This document shows, one piece after another, positions 1 to 6,546 of a stretch of DNA of 10,501 bases. The first letter of the stretch is position 1, and each line of letters starts with the position of its first letter. The notes beneath the pieces were generated by a model. It searched no databases and was not told where the DNA came from. It was given only the letters and a program-made list of their open reading frames with translations. The DNA comes from an uncultured Prevotella sp. (GTDB lineage: Bacteria; Bacteroidota; Bacteroidia; Bacteroidales; Bacteroidaceae). The stretch covers positions 1 to 10,501 of the forward strand of contig UQRP01000052.1 of NCBI GenBank assembly GCA_900543585.1, written 5' to 3'. The position numbers were made by a program, and so were the translations under genes.

Positions 1-1568
1 CCAGCCATAGCGTTGGCCTGTGGGGCGGCGAGCTTGCCACTGGCAAAGCCGTAGGTCTTGTTCAGGACGATCATCACGGCCACTACGGTGGCAGCACTGA
101 CGATGGTGCCCAAGAACTTCCAGGTCTCCTGCTTAGCAGGCGTCGTACCCAGCCAGTAACCTATCTTCAGGTCTGTGATAAAGCTGCCAGCCATGGAGAG
201 GGCTGTGCAGACCACACCACCCATGATCAGCGCTGCCAGCATGCCGCCGGGACCACGCAGGCCTACGCCGACCATGACGACAGAGGCCAGGATGAGCGTC
301 ATCAGCGTCATGCCCGAGACGGGGTTGCTGCCCACGATGGCGATGGCATTGGCGGCCACGGTGGTGAAGAGGAAGGCGATGACGGCTACGAGGAGGATGC
401 CGACGGCGGCGAAGAGCAGGTTGCCGTCCATGACACCCGTCCAGAAGAAGATGAAGGTGAGCACCAAGGTAGCCAGGGAGCCGATGGCAATAATCTTGAA
501 GGGAATGTCGCGCTGCGTGCGCTTCACCTTCACAGCGGCACCACTCTTGCCCTTGAGCTCTTTGGAAGCCAGGCTGACGGCGCTCTTGATGATGCCCCAG
601 CTCTTGATGATGCCGATGACACCGGCCATGGCGATGCCGCCGATGCCGATGGACCGAGCGTAGGCTTTGAAAATGTCCTCAGGCGCCATGGCACCGACTG
701 TGGCGGTGATGGTCGGGTCCCACATGTTGAGCACCTGGTCATGGAAGATGAGCGACATTCCGGGTACGATGAGCCACCAGACGGCCAGAGAGCCCAGCGT
801 GATATAGAGTGCGTATTTCAAGCCTACGATATATCCCAGACCCAGGACGGCAGCTCCCGTGTTGACCTTGAAGACAATCTTGGCTTTGTCGGCCAACTCC
901 TGTCCGAGTCCGATGACGCGTGAGGTGAAGTTCTCATTCCACCAGCCGAAGGTGGAGACGATGAAGTCGTAGAGTCCGCCTACGATACCGGCGATGAGCA
1001 GTGGCTTAGCCTGGTCACCACCCTTGGCACCGGAGACGAGGACCTGCGTCGTCGCCGTGGCTTCCGGGAAGGGGTATTTGCCATGCATGTCGCTGACGAA
1101 ATATTTGCGGAAGGGGATGAGAAAGAGGATGCCAAGGATGCCGCCCAAGGCTGAGGCTAAGAACATCTTGACAAAGGATGATGTCATCTCCGGATATTTG
1201 GCTTGCAGGATGTAGATAGCCGGAAGGGTGAAGATGGCACCGGCCACGACGGCTCCCGAGCAGGCACCGATGCTCTGTATGATGACGTTCTCACCTAAGG
1301 CCTTGTTGCGCTTGGCGGCTGTGGAGACGCCGACAGCGATGATGGCGATGGGGATGGCGGCCTCGAAGACCTGGCCGACTTTCAGACCTAAGTAGGCGGC
1401 AGCGGCGGAAAAGAGCATGGCCATCAGGATACCCCAGGTCACGGACCAGGTGTTGACTTCCGGATAGACCTTGTCCGGTTTCATGATAGGGGTGTACTCC
1501 TCCCCGTCTTGGAGCTCGCGGAATGCATTCTCAGGCAGTCTTACGGCTTCTTTCTCTGTATTGTCCAT
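1..1568 (-). CDS. OPT-family oligopeptide transporter (3' end outside window)
   Basis: Inner-membrane transporter of the OPT superfamily, prokaryotic branch. Members carry peptides or metal chelates, and the substrate here cannot be told. The reverse strand is open from the ATG at 1568 to the window edge, giving 522 codons (MDNTEKEAVRLPENAF...) with no stop, so the C-terminal part is missing. After about 40 hydrophilic residues come many hydrophobic segments, starting with WGILMAMLFSAAAAYLGLKV (about 45-64). OPT signatures are visible: KYPFPEATATTQVL at about 164-177 and NPVSGMT at about 415-421. A charged loop with several Lys/Arg lies at about 336-355. The start is 29 bp after the stop of the lipoprotein gene, so the two are probably one transcript. 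No promoter was seen in the gap. The family call is firm; the substrate is unknown. Confidence 0.93.
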   Translation of the reverse strand, partial: MDNTEKEAVRLPENAFRELQDGEEYTPIMKPDKVYPEVNTWSVTWGILMAMLFSAAAAYLGLKVGQVFEAAIPIAIIAVGVSTAAKRNKALGENVIIQSIGACSGAVVAGAIFTLPAIYILQAKYPEMTSSFVKMFLASALGGILGILFLIPFRKYFVSDMHGKYPFPEATATTQVLVSGAKGGDQAKPLLIAGIVGGLYDFIVSTFGWWNENFTSRVIGLGQELADKAKIVFKVNTGAAVLGLGYIVGLKYALYITLGSLAVWWLIVPGMSLIFHDQVLNMWDPTITATVGAMAPEDIFKAYARSIGIGGIAMAGVIGIIKSWGIIKSAVSLASKELKGKSGAAVKVKRTQRDIPFKIIAIGSLATLVLTFIFFWTGVMDGNLLFAAVGILLVAVIAFLFTTVAANAIAIVGSNPVSGMTLMTLILASVVMVGVGLRGPGGMLAALIMGGVVCTALSMAGSFITDLKIGYWLGTTPAKQETWKFLGTIVSAATVVAVMIVLNKTYGFASGKLAAPQANAMA

Positions 1569-1597
1569 TGTATATAAATTTGTTTATTTTTAGAGGT

Positions 1598-2005
1598 TTA
1601 TAATTCTTTCTGTCGGCGGTGGATCACCCTGACGGTGCCACAGAGTGCGTCGTAGCGCACCTGCAAGGAGTCGCGCTTGACCTTGAGCATGTTCTTCTTG
1701 TAGAGATTCTTCTCACTGCCTATCGCACTTATCGTGGCCTGGAGGGCGGAGTCGGTGCGCCCGATATCTTCCTGTGTCATCTTCAGCGAGGCCTCCTGCC
1801 AGATCTTCAGCGCTTTCTTGCGGCTTTCCACCGCCTGGGGATGCTCGGTGCGCAGGCGAGTGATGGCATTGAGGGTGCCCTGGTAGTTGTTGGCTTTGTA
1901 CAGTGAGTCAATTTGATTCATCAGCGGGGCTGCCTTCTCGTCAGCGGATGGGGTGCAGGAGGCGAGGAGAGCGGCAGCGGAGAGTAATAGTAAATATTTC
2001 TTCAT
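1598..2005 (-). CDS. Small predicted lipoprotein upstream of the OPT transporter
   Basis: A 135-residue protein with a lipoprotein signal peptide: MKKY, then a Leu/Ala-rich core, then the lipobox L14-A15-S16-C17. It should be lipidated on C17 and held in the envelope. The mature part is hydrophilic and helical-looking. Residues 30-75 (DSLYKANNYQGTLNAITRL and on) resemble a single TPR-like helical hairpin, and 76-135 is Lys/Arg-rich and could form a coiled coil. A second cysteine sits at 122. It lies 29 bp ahead of the OPT transporter, so it may be an accessory of that transporter or simply co-transcribed; this is inference from position only. No perfect TAnnTTTG box was found on the minus strand upstream, so its promoter is unresolved. 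No named domain is recognised. Confidence 0.85.
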   Translation of the reverse strand: MKKYLLLLSAAALLASCTPSADEKAAPLMNQIDSLYKANNYQGTLNAITRLRTEHPQAVESRKKALKIWQEASLKMTQEDIGRTDSALQATISAIGSEKNLYKKNMLKVKRDSLQVRYDALCGTVRVIHRRQKEL

Positions 2006-2172
2006 CTTTCAGTCAACAGTGTATATTCTTTTAAAACACCTAAATATTATATATTATTGCATCAAATGCCCTTTTTATTTTCTTTTTTTTGAACTTTCTT
2101 ATGTTAACACCTTCTTTCCCTGTTGCTGGGTAGACGAAACCCTATAAAACCTCATAAATCCATGGTGGCGGC

Positions 2173-2203
2173 TTGGGAATATGGAAAATAGTGTGTACCT
2201 TTG
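2173..2203 (+). promoter_or_regulatory. Bacteroidetes-type promoter for the 192-aa gene
   Basis: TTG at 2173-2175 is followed by 20 bp and then TACCTTTG at 2196-2203, a perfect match to the TAnnTTTG -7 box at the usual spacing. Transcription would start at about 2207-2210, giving a leader of roughly 16-19 nt before the ATG at 2226. It therefore rules against the upstream in-frame ATG at 2181, which would lie inside the promoter. Confidence 0.8.
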
Positions 2204-2225
2204 CCTAATACAAAGACTAAAAAGT

Positions 2226-2804
2226 ATGGAATCAGCAAACAATATAGAAGATAAGGACAAAGGGCAGCGCATGACGCAAGGCTATGAGGAGACTTTTCAT
2301 ACGGATCTCCACCAATATTTGATGGGGTTGAATCTTGTCGACGCCCACTTCCCCGACGCCCCCGACCTTGAGGCACTGTGGCCGAAGATTGGTGAGAGCT
2401 ATATGCCCGATGGCGTCAGAGAGTTTAACAGCTATCCCACCGTTGCGCTCGGATGGATTATGTATATCGGTATGGCCGTGGCCAAATACTGGGACGAGGA
2501 CTGGGAGTTGTATTCCAAGGTGGAAAACTTATACAAATACCTTCGTGACCGCATCGATTTCGACCATCTTGATGACTATGTCGCCGAGAAGGTCCTGCTC
2601 CTCGACGGCAATGGTGTGGAGAAGCTTCGCCGTGTCATCTCGGAATGTGCTTCCCGCCTAAACAACAGACTCATGCACCTTGGCGTACAGCCAGGCTCTG
2701 AAGAGGCATTCCGGGCTTTCATCGCCGCACTCCACGAGATGTACAGGATGGGTGTCGCCGTAGAGCTCAAGACCTTGGGCTATCACATGGTGAAGATGAG
2801 TTAG
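2226..2804 (+). CDS. Conserved-looking hypothetical protein, 192 aa, mostly helical
   Basis: Not recognised. An in-frame ATG lies at 2181, but the promoter at 2173-2203 lies across it, so the ATG at 2226 (MESANNIEDKDKGQ) is the better start; M16 at 2271 is another possibility. No signal peptide is present. A weakly hydrophobic stretch, YPTVALGWIMYIGMAVAKYW (70-89), could be one buried helix or a marginal membrane segment. It is followed by a run rich in Trp, Tyr and acidic residues (WDEDWELYSKVENLYKYL, 89-106), then helical segments at about 112-150 and 157-190. The protein is probably cytoplasmic. Codon use resembles its neighbours, so there is no sign of transfer. It has its own promoter and lies 105 bp before the DUF1599 gene on the same strand. 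Confident that it is a gene; the function is unknown. Confidence 0.82.
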   Translation: MESANNIEDKDKGQRMTQGYEETFHTDLHQYLMGLNLVDAHFPDAPDLEALWPKIGESYMPDGVREFNSYPTVALGWIMYIGMAVAKYWDEDWELYSKVENLYKYLRDRIDFDHLDDYVAEKVLLLDGNGVEKLRRVISECASRLNNRLMHLGVQPGSEEAFRAFIAALHEMYRMGVAVELKTLGYHMVKMS

Positions 2805-2811
2805 ACGGTTG

Positions 2812-2840
2812 CAGTCCAAAGACTGACGGCAGGCTTTTTG
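2812..2840 (+). terminator. Weak hairpin plus T-tract after the 192-aa gene
   Basis: CAGTC (2812-2816), loop CAAA, GACTG (2821-2825) forms a 5-bp hairpin 8 nt after the stop, and a TTTTT run follows at 2835-2839. The T-run does not abut the stem, so this is at best a weak terminator or attenuator. Confidence 0.3.
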
Positions 2841-2871
2841 ACTGAAGGGATAAAATAGAATTGAAAGGATT

Positions 2872-2901
2872 TTGAGTTTAGAATTGATTGTTGTAACTTT
2901 G
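2872..2901 (+). promoter_or_regulatory. Bacteroidetes-type promoter abutting the DUF1599 start codon
   Basis: TTG at 2872-2874, a 19-bp spacer, then TAACTTTG at 2894-2901, a perfect TAnnTTTG -7 box. Only 8 nt separate the box from the ATG at 2910. Transcription would be expected within a few bases of the start codon, so the mRNA would be leaderless or nearly so. Confidence 0.8.
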
Positions 2902-2909
2902 CAAGTGCT

Positions 2910-3458
2910 ATGTCAGAGAAAAATACAGATCAGGAATTTAAAGCCGTAATGGCAGAGAGCCGTCAGCTCTTTGCTGATAAACTCCACGACTACGGTGCCT
3001 CTTGGCGCCTGCTGAGAGCTACATCGCTCACCGACCAGCTCTTTATCAAGGCCAAGCGTGTGCGCTCCCTTGAGATTTCGGGCCAGTCATTGGTTGGCGA
3101 GGGCATCCGCCCAGAGTTTATCGGTCTGATAAACTATGGCATTGTAGGACTTATCCAGTTGGAGAAGGGTTTTGCCGACAGAGTGGATATGACAGCAGAA
3201 GAGGCTCTGGCACTCTATGACAAATACGCCAAGGAGGTCTTCGACCTTATGACGAAGAAGAACCACGACTATGGCGAGGCATGGAGAGATATGCGCGTGA
3301 GTAGCTATACCGACTTCATACTTACCAAGATAGAGCGCGTGAAAGAACTTGAGGACATCGACGGCAAGGCCATCGCCTCCGAGGGTATCGATGCCAACTA
3401 CATGGATATTATCAACTACGCCGTCTTTGGCGCCATCCGTTTGAGCGAGGCCAAATAA
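2910..3458 (+). CDS. DUF1599 (nucleotide-modification-associated type) protein with two repeats
   Basis: A 182-residue cytoplasmic protein matching, from memory, the DUF1599 family. It is an internal duplication. Repeat 1 (about 19-87) has HDYGASWR at 26-33 and repeat 2 (about 109-181) has HDYGEAWR at 119-126. Matching positions include D27/D120, W32/W125, R36/R129, D42/D135, K47/K140, R50/R143, E55/E148, E64/E158, G65/G159, N75/N169, Y76/Y170 and G80/G174. The family is described in the literature as associated with nucleotide modification, but its biochemical activity is not established to my knowledge. The acidic and Asn residues around E..I..NY recall MazG-like all-alpha pyrophosphatases; that is inference. 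The start at 2910 is preferred because the N-terminus up to the repeat is short and a perfect promoter ends 8 nt upstream. The next gene starts 21 nt after the stop. Confidence 0.88.
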   Translation: MSEKNTDQEFKAVMAESRQLFADKLHDYGASWRLLRATSLTDQLFIKAKRVRSLEISGQSLVGEGIRPEFIGLINYGIVGLIQLEKGFADRVDMTAEEALALYDKYAKEVFDLMTKKNHDYGEAWRDMRVSSYTDFILTKIERVKELEDIDGKAIASEGIDANYMDIINYAVFGAIRLSEAK

Positions 3459-3479
3459 CAACATAGCCATCAGTTAACA

Positions 3480-4901
3480 ATGCCAACATTTCCAGTCAAG
3501 ACATTTTCCAGCAGATTTCAGACCATTGCGCTGAGCGTGGTGGTGAACCTGTGCCGCTTCGTCTTAGGGGCAGTCTTTGTCTTCTCGGGATTTGTCAAGG
3601 CCATAGACCCGCTCGGCACGCAATATAAGATTCAGGATTATCTTGCTGCCGTGGGCTTGTCGGGCGCGATACCCGACTTCGTAACCCTTATCGCTTCAAT
3701 CCTTTTGGCAGGTCTGGAGGTCAGCCTCGGTGTGCTGATGCTCTTTGCCATGCACCGTCGGCTCACCTCCAAGCTCATGGTGGCCTTCATGGCTGTGATG
3801 ACGCTCATCACCGTGTGGTTGGCCGTTTTCAACCCCGTCAAAGACTGCGGATGTTTTGGCGATGCCATCCATCTCACCAATGTTGAGACGCTGCTGAAGA
3901 ATATCGTACTCTTGGCGTGCGCCGTCGTCGTGGCTTGGAAACCGTTGGAGATGTACCGCTTCCTCTCGCGCTCTACGCAGTGGATAGCCGTCAACTACAC
4001 CGTGCTCTTCATCCTGCTGATGAGTGGCTACTGCCTCTACCATCTGCCCATCTTCGATTTCCGGCCCTATCATATTGGCGTGAATATCAAGCGTGACATG
4101 GCTATTCCGCCCGATGCGCCACAACCGGAGTTTGAGACCACGTTCATCCTACAGAAGAATGGCGTGAAGAAAGAGTTCACCCTCGACAACTATCCTGACT
4201 CCACGTGGCAGTTTGTGGACTCCAAGACCGTGCAGACCAAGGAGGGCTATGTGCCGCCAATCCACGACTTTTCCATCCAGCGCGCTGACGGTGAGGATAT
4301 CACCGACTCCATTCTTACGCGCAAGGGTTACACTTTCCTGCTCATAGCGCCGCATCTTGAGACTGCCGACGACTCCAACTTCGGAGACATCGACCAAATC
4401 TACGAATACTGTCAGGACAACAAGATACCTTTCTATTGCCTGACCGCCTCAGTGGGCAAGGCCATTAGCCATTGGCAGAATATCACCGGAGCGGAATATC
4501 CCTTCCTTTTCACCGACGAGACTACGCTGAAGACCATCGTCCGGAGCAATCCCGGACTCCTGCTGCTCAAGGACGGCACCATCATCCGGAAGTGGGGGCA
4601 TAACGACATGCCGTCGTCGCAGCAGCTCCAGGCGCCACTCGCCAAGCTGGAGATAGGCCATCTGCCCAACGACAGCGTGGGCAAGACGCTCACTCAGGTC
4701 CTGCTCTGGTTCTTCATGCCGTTGTTCATCCTCGTCTTCGCCGACAGAATGTGGGCATGGACAAAGTTCGTCAAAAGGAAGATTAGAGAGCGCAAGGAGC
4801 TGCTCATAGCGGAAGAGGAGAAACTGGAAGAAACATCAAACAAAATATTTTCATCCTTTAATAAACACAACAAAAATGAGAAAGAAAATTGTAGCAGGTA
4901 A
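3480..4901 (+). CDS. DoxX/MauE-like membrane protein with degenerate thioredoxin-like domain (BT_3928-like)
   Basis: A 473-residue polytopic protein. Predicted membrane segments lie at about 18-38, 66-91, 98-117, 138-155 and 168-188. The first four form a DoxX/MauE-like bundle, with DCGCFGD at 122-128 (C123, C125) just after the third, a motif typical of that group. Residues about 190-400 form a soluble domain, expected outside the membrane. Part of it (YTFLLIAPH, 284-292; FLFTDETTLKTIVRSNPGLLLL, 342-363; then DGTIIRKW) looks like a TlpA/AhpC-type thioredoxin fold with the Pro loop but no CxxC; its only cysteines are C311 and C320, apart from one another. A last membrane segment (about 404-421) precedes a basic and then acidic tail (428-452). 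From memory this matches the Bacteroidales family named after BT_3928, which also sits before tpiA. A thiol-redox or membrane-maintenance role is inference. Its last 26 bp overlap tpiA. Confidence 0.87.
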   Translation: MPTFPVKTFSSRFQTIALSVVVNLCRFVLGAVFVFSGFVKAIDPLGTQYKIQDYLAAVGLSGAIPDFVTLIASILLAGLEVSLGVLMLFAMHRRLTSKLMVAFMAVMTLITVWLAVFNPVKDCGCFGDAIHLTNVETLLKNIVLLACAVVVAWKPLEMYRFLSRSTQWIAVNYTVLFILLMSGYCLYHLPIFDFRPYHIGVNIKRDMAIPPDAPQPEFETTFILQKNGVKKEFTLDNYPDSTWQFVDSKTVQTKEGYVPPIHDFSIQRADGEDITDSILTRKGYTFLLIAPHLETADDSNFGDIDQIYEYCQDNKIPFYCLTASVGKAISHWQNITGAEYPFLFTDETTLKTIVRSNPGLLLLKDGTIIRKWGHNDMPSSQQLQAPLAKLEIGHLPNDSVGKTLTQVLLWFFMPLFILVFADRMWAWTKFVKRKIRERKELLIAEEEKLEETSNKIFSSFNKHNKNEKENCSR

Positions 4902-5637
4902 CTGGAAAATGAACGAGAACCTGCAGGAGGGCGTAGCCCTGGCAAAGGAGATTAACGAGACACTGAAGGCTGACAAGCCCAACTGCGGCGTCATCATCTG
5001 CACACCGTTCATCCACCTGGCAAGTGTTGCTCAGGTCCTCGACCAGAACGTTGTCGCTTTAGGTGCTGAGAACTGCGCCGACAAGGAGAAGGGTGCCTAC
5101 ACGGGTGAGGTCTCTGCCGCTATGGTTAAGAGCACGGGTGCACAGTATGTCATCCTCGGCCACTCTGAGCGTCGTCAGTACTACAATGAGACTCCTGAGA
5201 TCCTCAAGGAGAAGGTAGACCTGGCCCTGAAGAACGGTCTGAAGGTCATCTTCTGCTGCGGTGAGACCCTCGAGGAGCGCGAGGCCAACAAGCAGAACGA
5301 TGTCGTCAAGGCTGAGCTCGACGGCAGCGTCTTCCATCTCTCTGCTGAGGAGTGGAAGAACATCGTACTGGCTTACGAGCCCATCTGGGCTATCGGCACT
5401 GGCAAGACTGCTACTGCTGACCAGGCTGAGGAGATGCTGGCTTACATCCGCTCTATCGTCGCTGAGAAGTACGGCAAAGAGGCTGCTGAGGACACTACTA
5501 TCCTCTATGGTGGCAGCTGCAAGCCCGGCAATGCTCCTGAGCTCTTCGCTAAGCCCGACATCGACGGTGGTCTCATCGGCGGCGCTTCTCTCAAGGCTGC
5601 TGACTTCAAGGGCATCATCGACGCTTGGAAGAAGTAA
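4876..5637 (+). CDS. tpiA: Triosephosphate isomerase
   Basis: Interconverts dihydroxyacetone phosphate and glyceraldehyde 3-phosphate in glycolysis and gluconeogenesis; cytoplasmic TIM barrel, usually dimeric. The 253 residues match the family length. Key residues are visible: N9 and K11 in AGNWKMN, catalytic H96 in ILGHSERR, catalytic E168 in the signature AYEPIWAIGTG (166-176), the flexible loop that follows, and phosphate-binding YGGS (212-215) and GGLIGGASL (232-240). The ATG at 4876 is preceded by an AT-rich stretch (AACACAACAAAA), the usual Bacteroidales start context, and lies inside the last 26 bp of the upstream gene in another frame, which suggests translational coupling. Codon use is strongly biased (GCT, CTC, AAG, GAG), as expected of a highly expressed enzyme. 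No perfect promoter was found directly upstream. Confidence 0.98.
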   Translation: MRKKIVAGNWKMNENLQEGVALAKEINETLKADKPNCGVIICTPFIHLASVAQVLDQNVVALGAENCADKEKGAYTGEVSAAMVKSTGAQYVILGHSERRQYYNETPEILKEKVDLALKNGLKVIFCCGETLEEREANKQNDVVKAELDGSVFHLSAEEWKNIVLAYEPIWAIGTGKTATADQAEEMLAYIRSIVAEKYGKEAAEDTTILYGGSCKPGNAPELFAKPDIDGGLIGGASLKAADFKGIIDAWKK

Positions 5638-5667
5638 TCAATCATCTTGTGGAGCTTTCGCCCTCAT

Positions 5668-5687
5668 GGGGACGGGAGCCCCTTTTT
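5668..5687 (+). terminator. Weak GC hairpin with T-run between tpiA and the SPOR gene
   Basis: GGGG (5668-5671), a 7-nt loop and CCCC (5679-5682) are followed at once by TTTTT. The 4-bp stem is short, so it would at most attenuate read-through from the highly expressed tpiA into the SPOR gene. Confidence 0.35.
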
Positions 5688-5700
5688 AATAAAATATGAA

Positions 5701-6495
5701 ATGAAAAAATTCGCCATTCTCTTTTTCTATATTCTTGGGATTGCCATCAGTGCCAATGCCCAGTCCTTCACCCAGCATTTGCAGCAGCAGACAGTGGGAA
5801 AAGGAAAGGTATCTGTGAGCCATAGCAGGGAAATAGATATTCTTGTGAATGGTGTAGCACAGGATAACAAGTCTGCCAACAAGCCGGTGGTGACAACACC
5901 CAACCGTAGTGGCAACAATGCCGTTAGTGTCAATCGACCTAAGACTTCTGTGGGCAAGCCGGTCAATGCAGACAGTGCCGAGAGGCAGAAAGCCGTCGAG
6001 GAGGCTGCTAAAGAGCGGGCACGGGAGGCTGCAAGAGAGGAAGAGAGGAGAAAGATAGCTCTTGAGAAGGCCATGGAAGAGAAGAAGGCCCAAGAGGAAA
6101 AGAAAGCCTTAGAGGAGAAAAAGGCTCAGGAGAAGAAGGAGGAACGACATACGGCTGAGACAAAATCGGCCGACGACGATGAGTTCAACATTCCCACCGT
6201 CGATATGCGCAAGAAGGTGATGCGCGGCAGCAAGAAGGTCACGGGATACCGTGTACAGGTCTTTGCCGGGGGCAACACGCGCGCCGACAAGCAGAAAGCA
6301 CAGCAGGCTGGCAACGCCGTCAAACTGCGATTCCCTGACCAGCCCGTCTACGTGCATTTCTATTCACCAAGATGGATATGCCGCGTGGGCAACTTCAGAT
6401 CGTATAGTCAGGCGGTAAACATGCTTAAGGCCGTGAAGGCCATGGGATACCGTTCGGCGACAATTGTCAAGGGAAAGATTTCCGTGTTCGAATAA
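5701..6495 (+). CDS. Secreted SPOR-domain protein with Glu/Lys-rich helix
   Basis: A 264-residue exported protein expected to bind peptidoglycan, as SPOR domains recognise glycan strands lacking stem peptides, often at division sites. A longer in-frame reading from TTG 5647 exists, but the ATG at 5701 gives a clean signal peptide: MKKF, hydrophobic 4-16, and ANA at 18-20 with cleavage before Q21. Residues 30-92 are low-complexity and rich in Asn, Ser, Val and Lys. Residues 93-155 are an unbroken Glu/Lys/Arg/Ala run with a sixfold repeat (EEKKAQ, EEKKAL, EEKKAQ) that should form a long charged helix, like TolA-type spacers. The SPOR domain is at about 183-262 (YRVQVFAGG..., YVHFYSPRWICRVGNFRSY, AVKAMGYRSATIV). 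It lies 63 bp after tpiA and 51 bp before folE. There is no lipobox. A role in cell division or the envelope is inferred from the domain. Confidence 0.92.
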   Translation: MKKFAILFFYILGIAISANAQSFTQHLQQQTVGKGKVSVSHSREIDILVNGVAQDNKSANKPVVTTPNRSGNNAVSVNRPKTSVGKPVNADSAERQKAVEEAAKERAREAAREEERRKIALEKAMEEKKAQEEKKALEEKKAQEKKEERHTAETKSADDDEFNIPTVDMRKKVMRGSKKVTGYRVQVFAGGNTRADKQKAQQAGNAVKLRFPDQPVYVHFYSPRWICRVGNFRSYSQAVNMLKAVKAMGYRSATIVKGKISVFE

Positions 6496-6546
6496 TACAC
6501 ATATTTATATATTGTCTTATCACGTAAGGCAGAAAGACATGAATTT

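Noticed and set aside
175..663. Plus-strand ORF of 162 codons rich in Met, Pro, Ala and Thr
   Set aside because: It lies antisense within the OPT transporter, whose membrane segments and family motifs are clear. Its composition is what reverse-reading hydrophobic codons gives, and no known motif is seen.
2040..2110. Possible promoter for the lipoprotein/OPT unit on the minus strand
   Set aside because: Only partial matches to TAnnTTTG (for example GGCATTTG) were found, without a correctly spaced TTG.
3696..4124. Minus-strand ORF of 142 codons rich in His and Asp
   Set aside because: It is antisense to the first half of the membrane thioredoxin-like gene, with no motif or promoter of its own.
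5261..5689. Plus-strand ORF of 142 codons, Ser/Arg/Leu-rich, in another frame of tpiA
   Set aside because: The translation is low-complexity and arises from the biased codons of tpiA (GCT, CTC, AAG). There is no start context.
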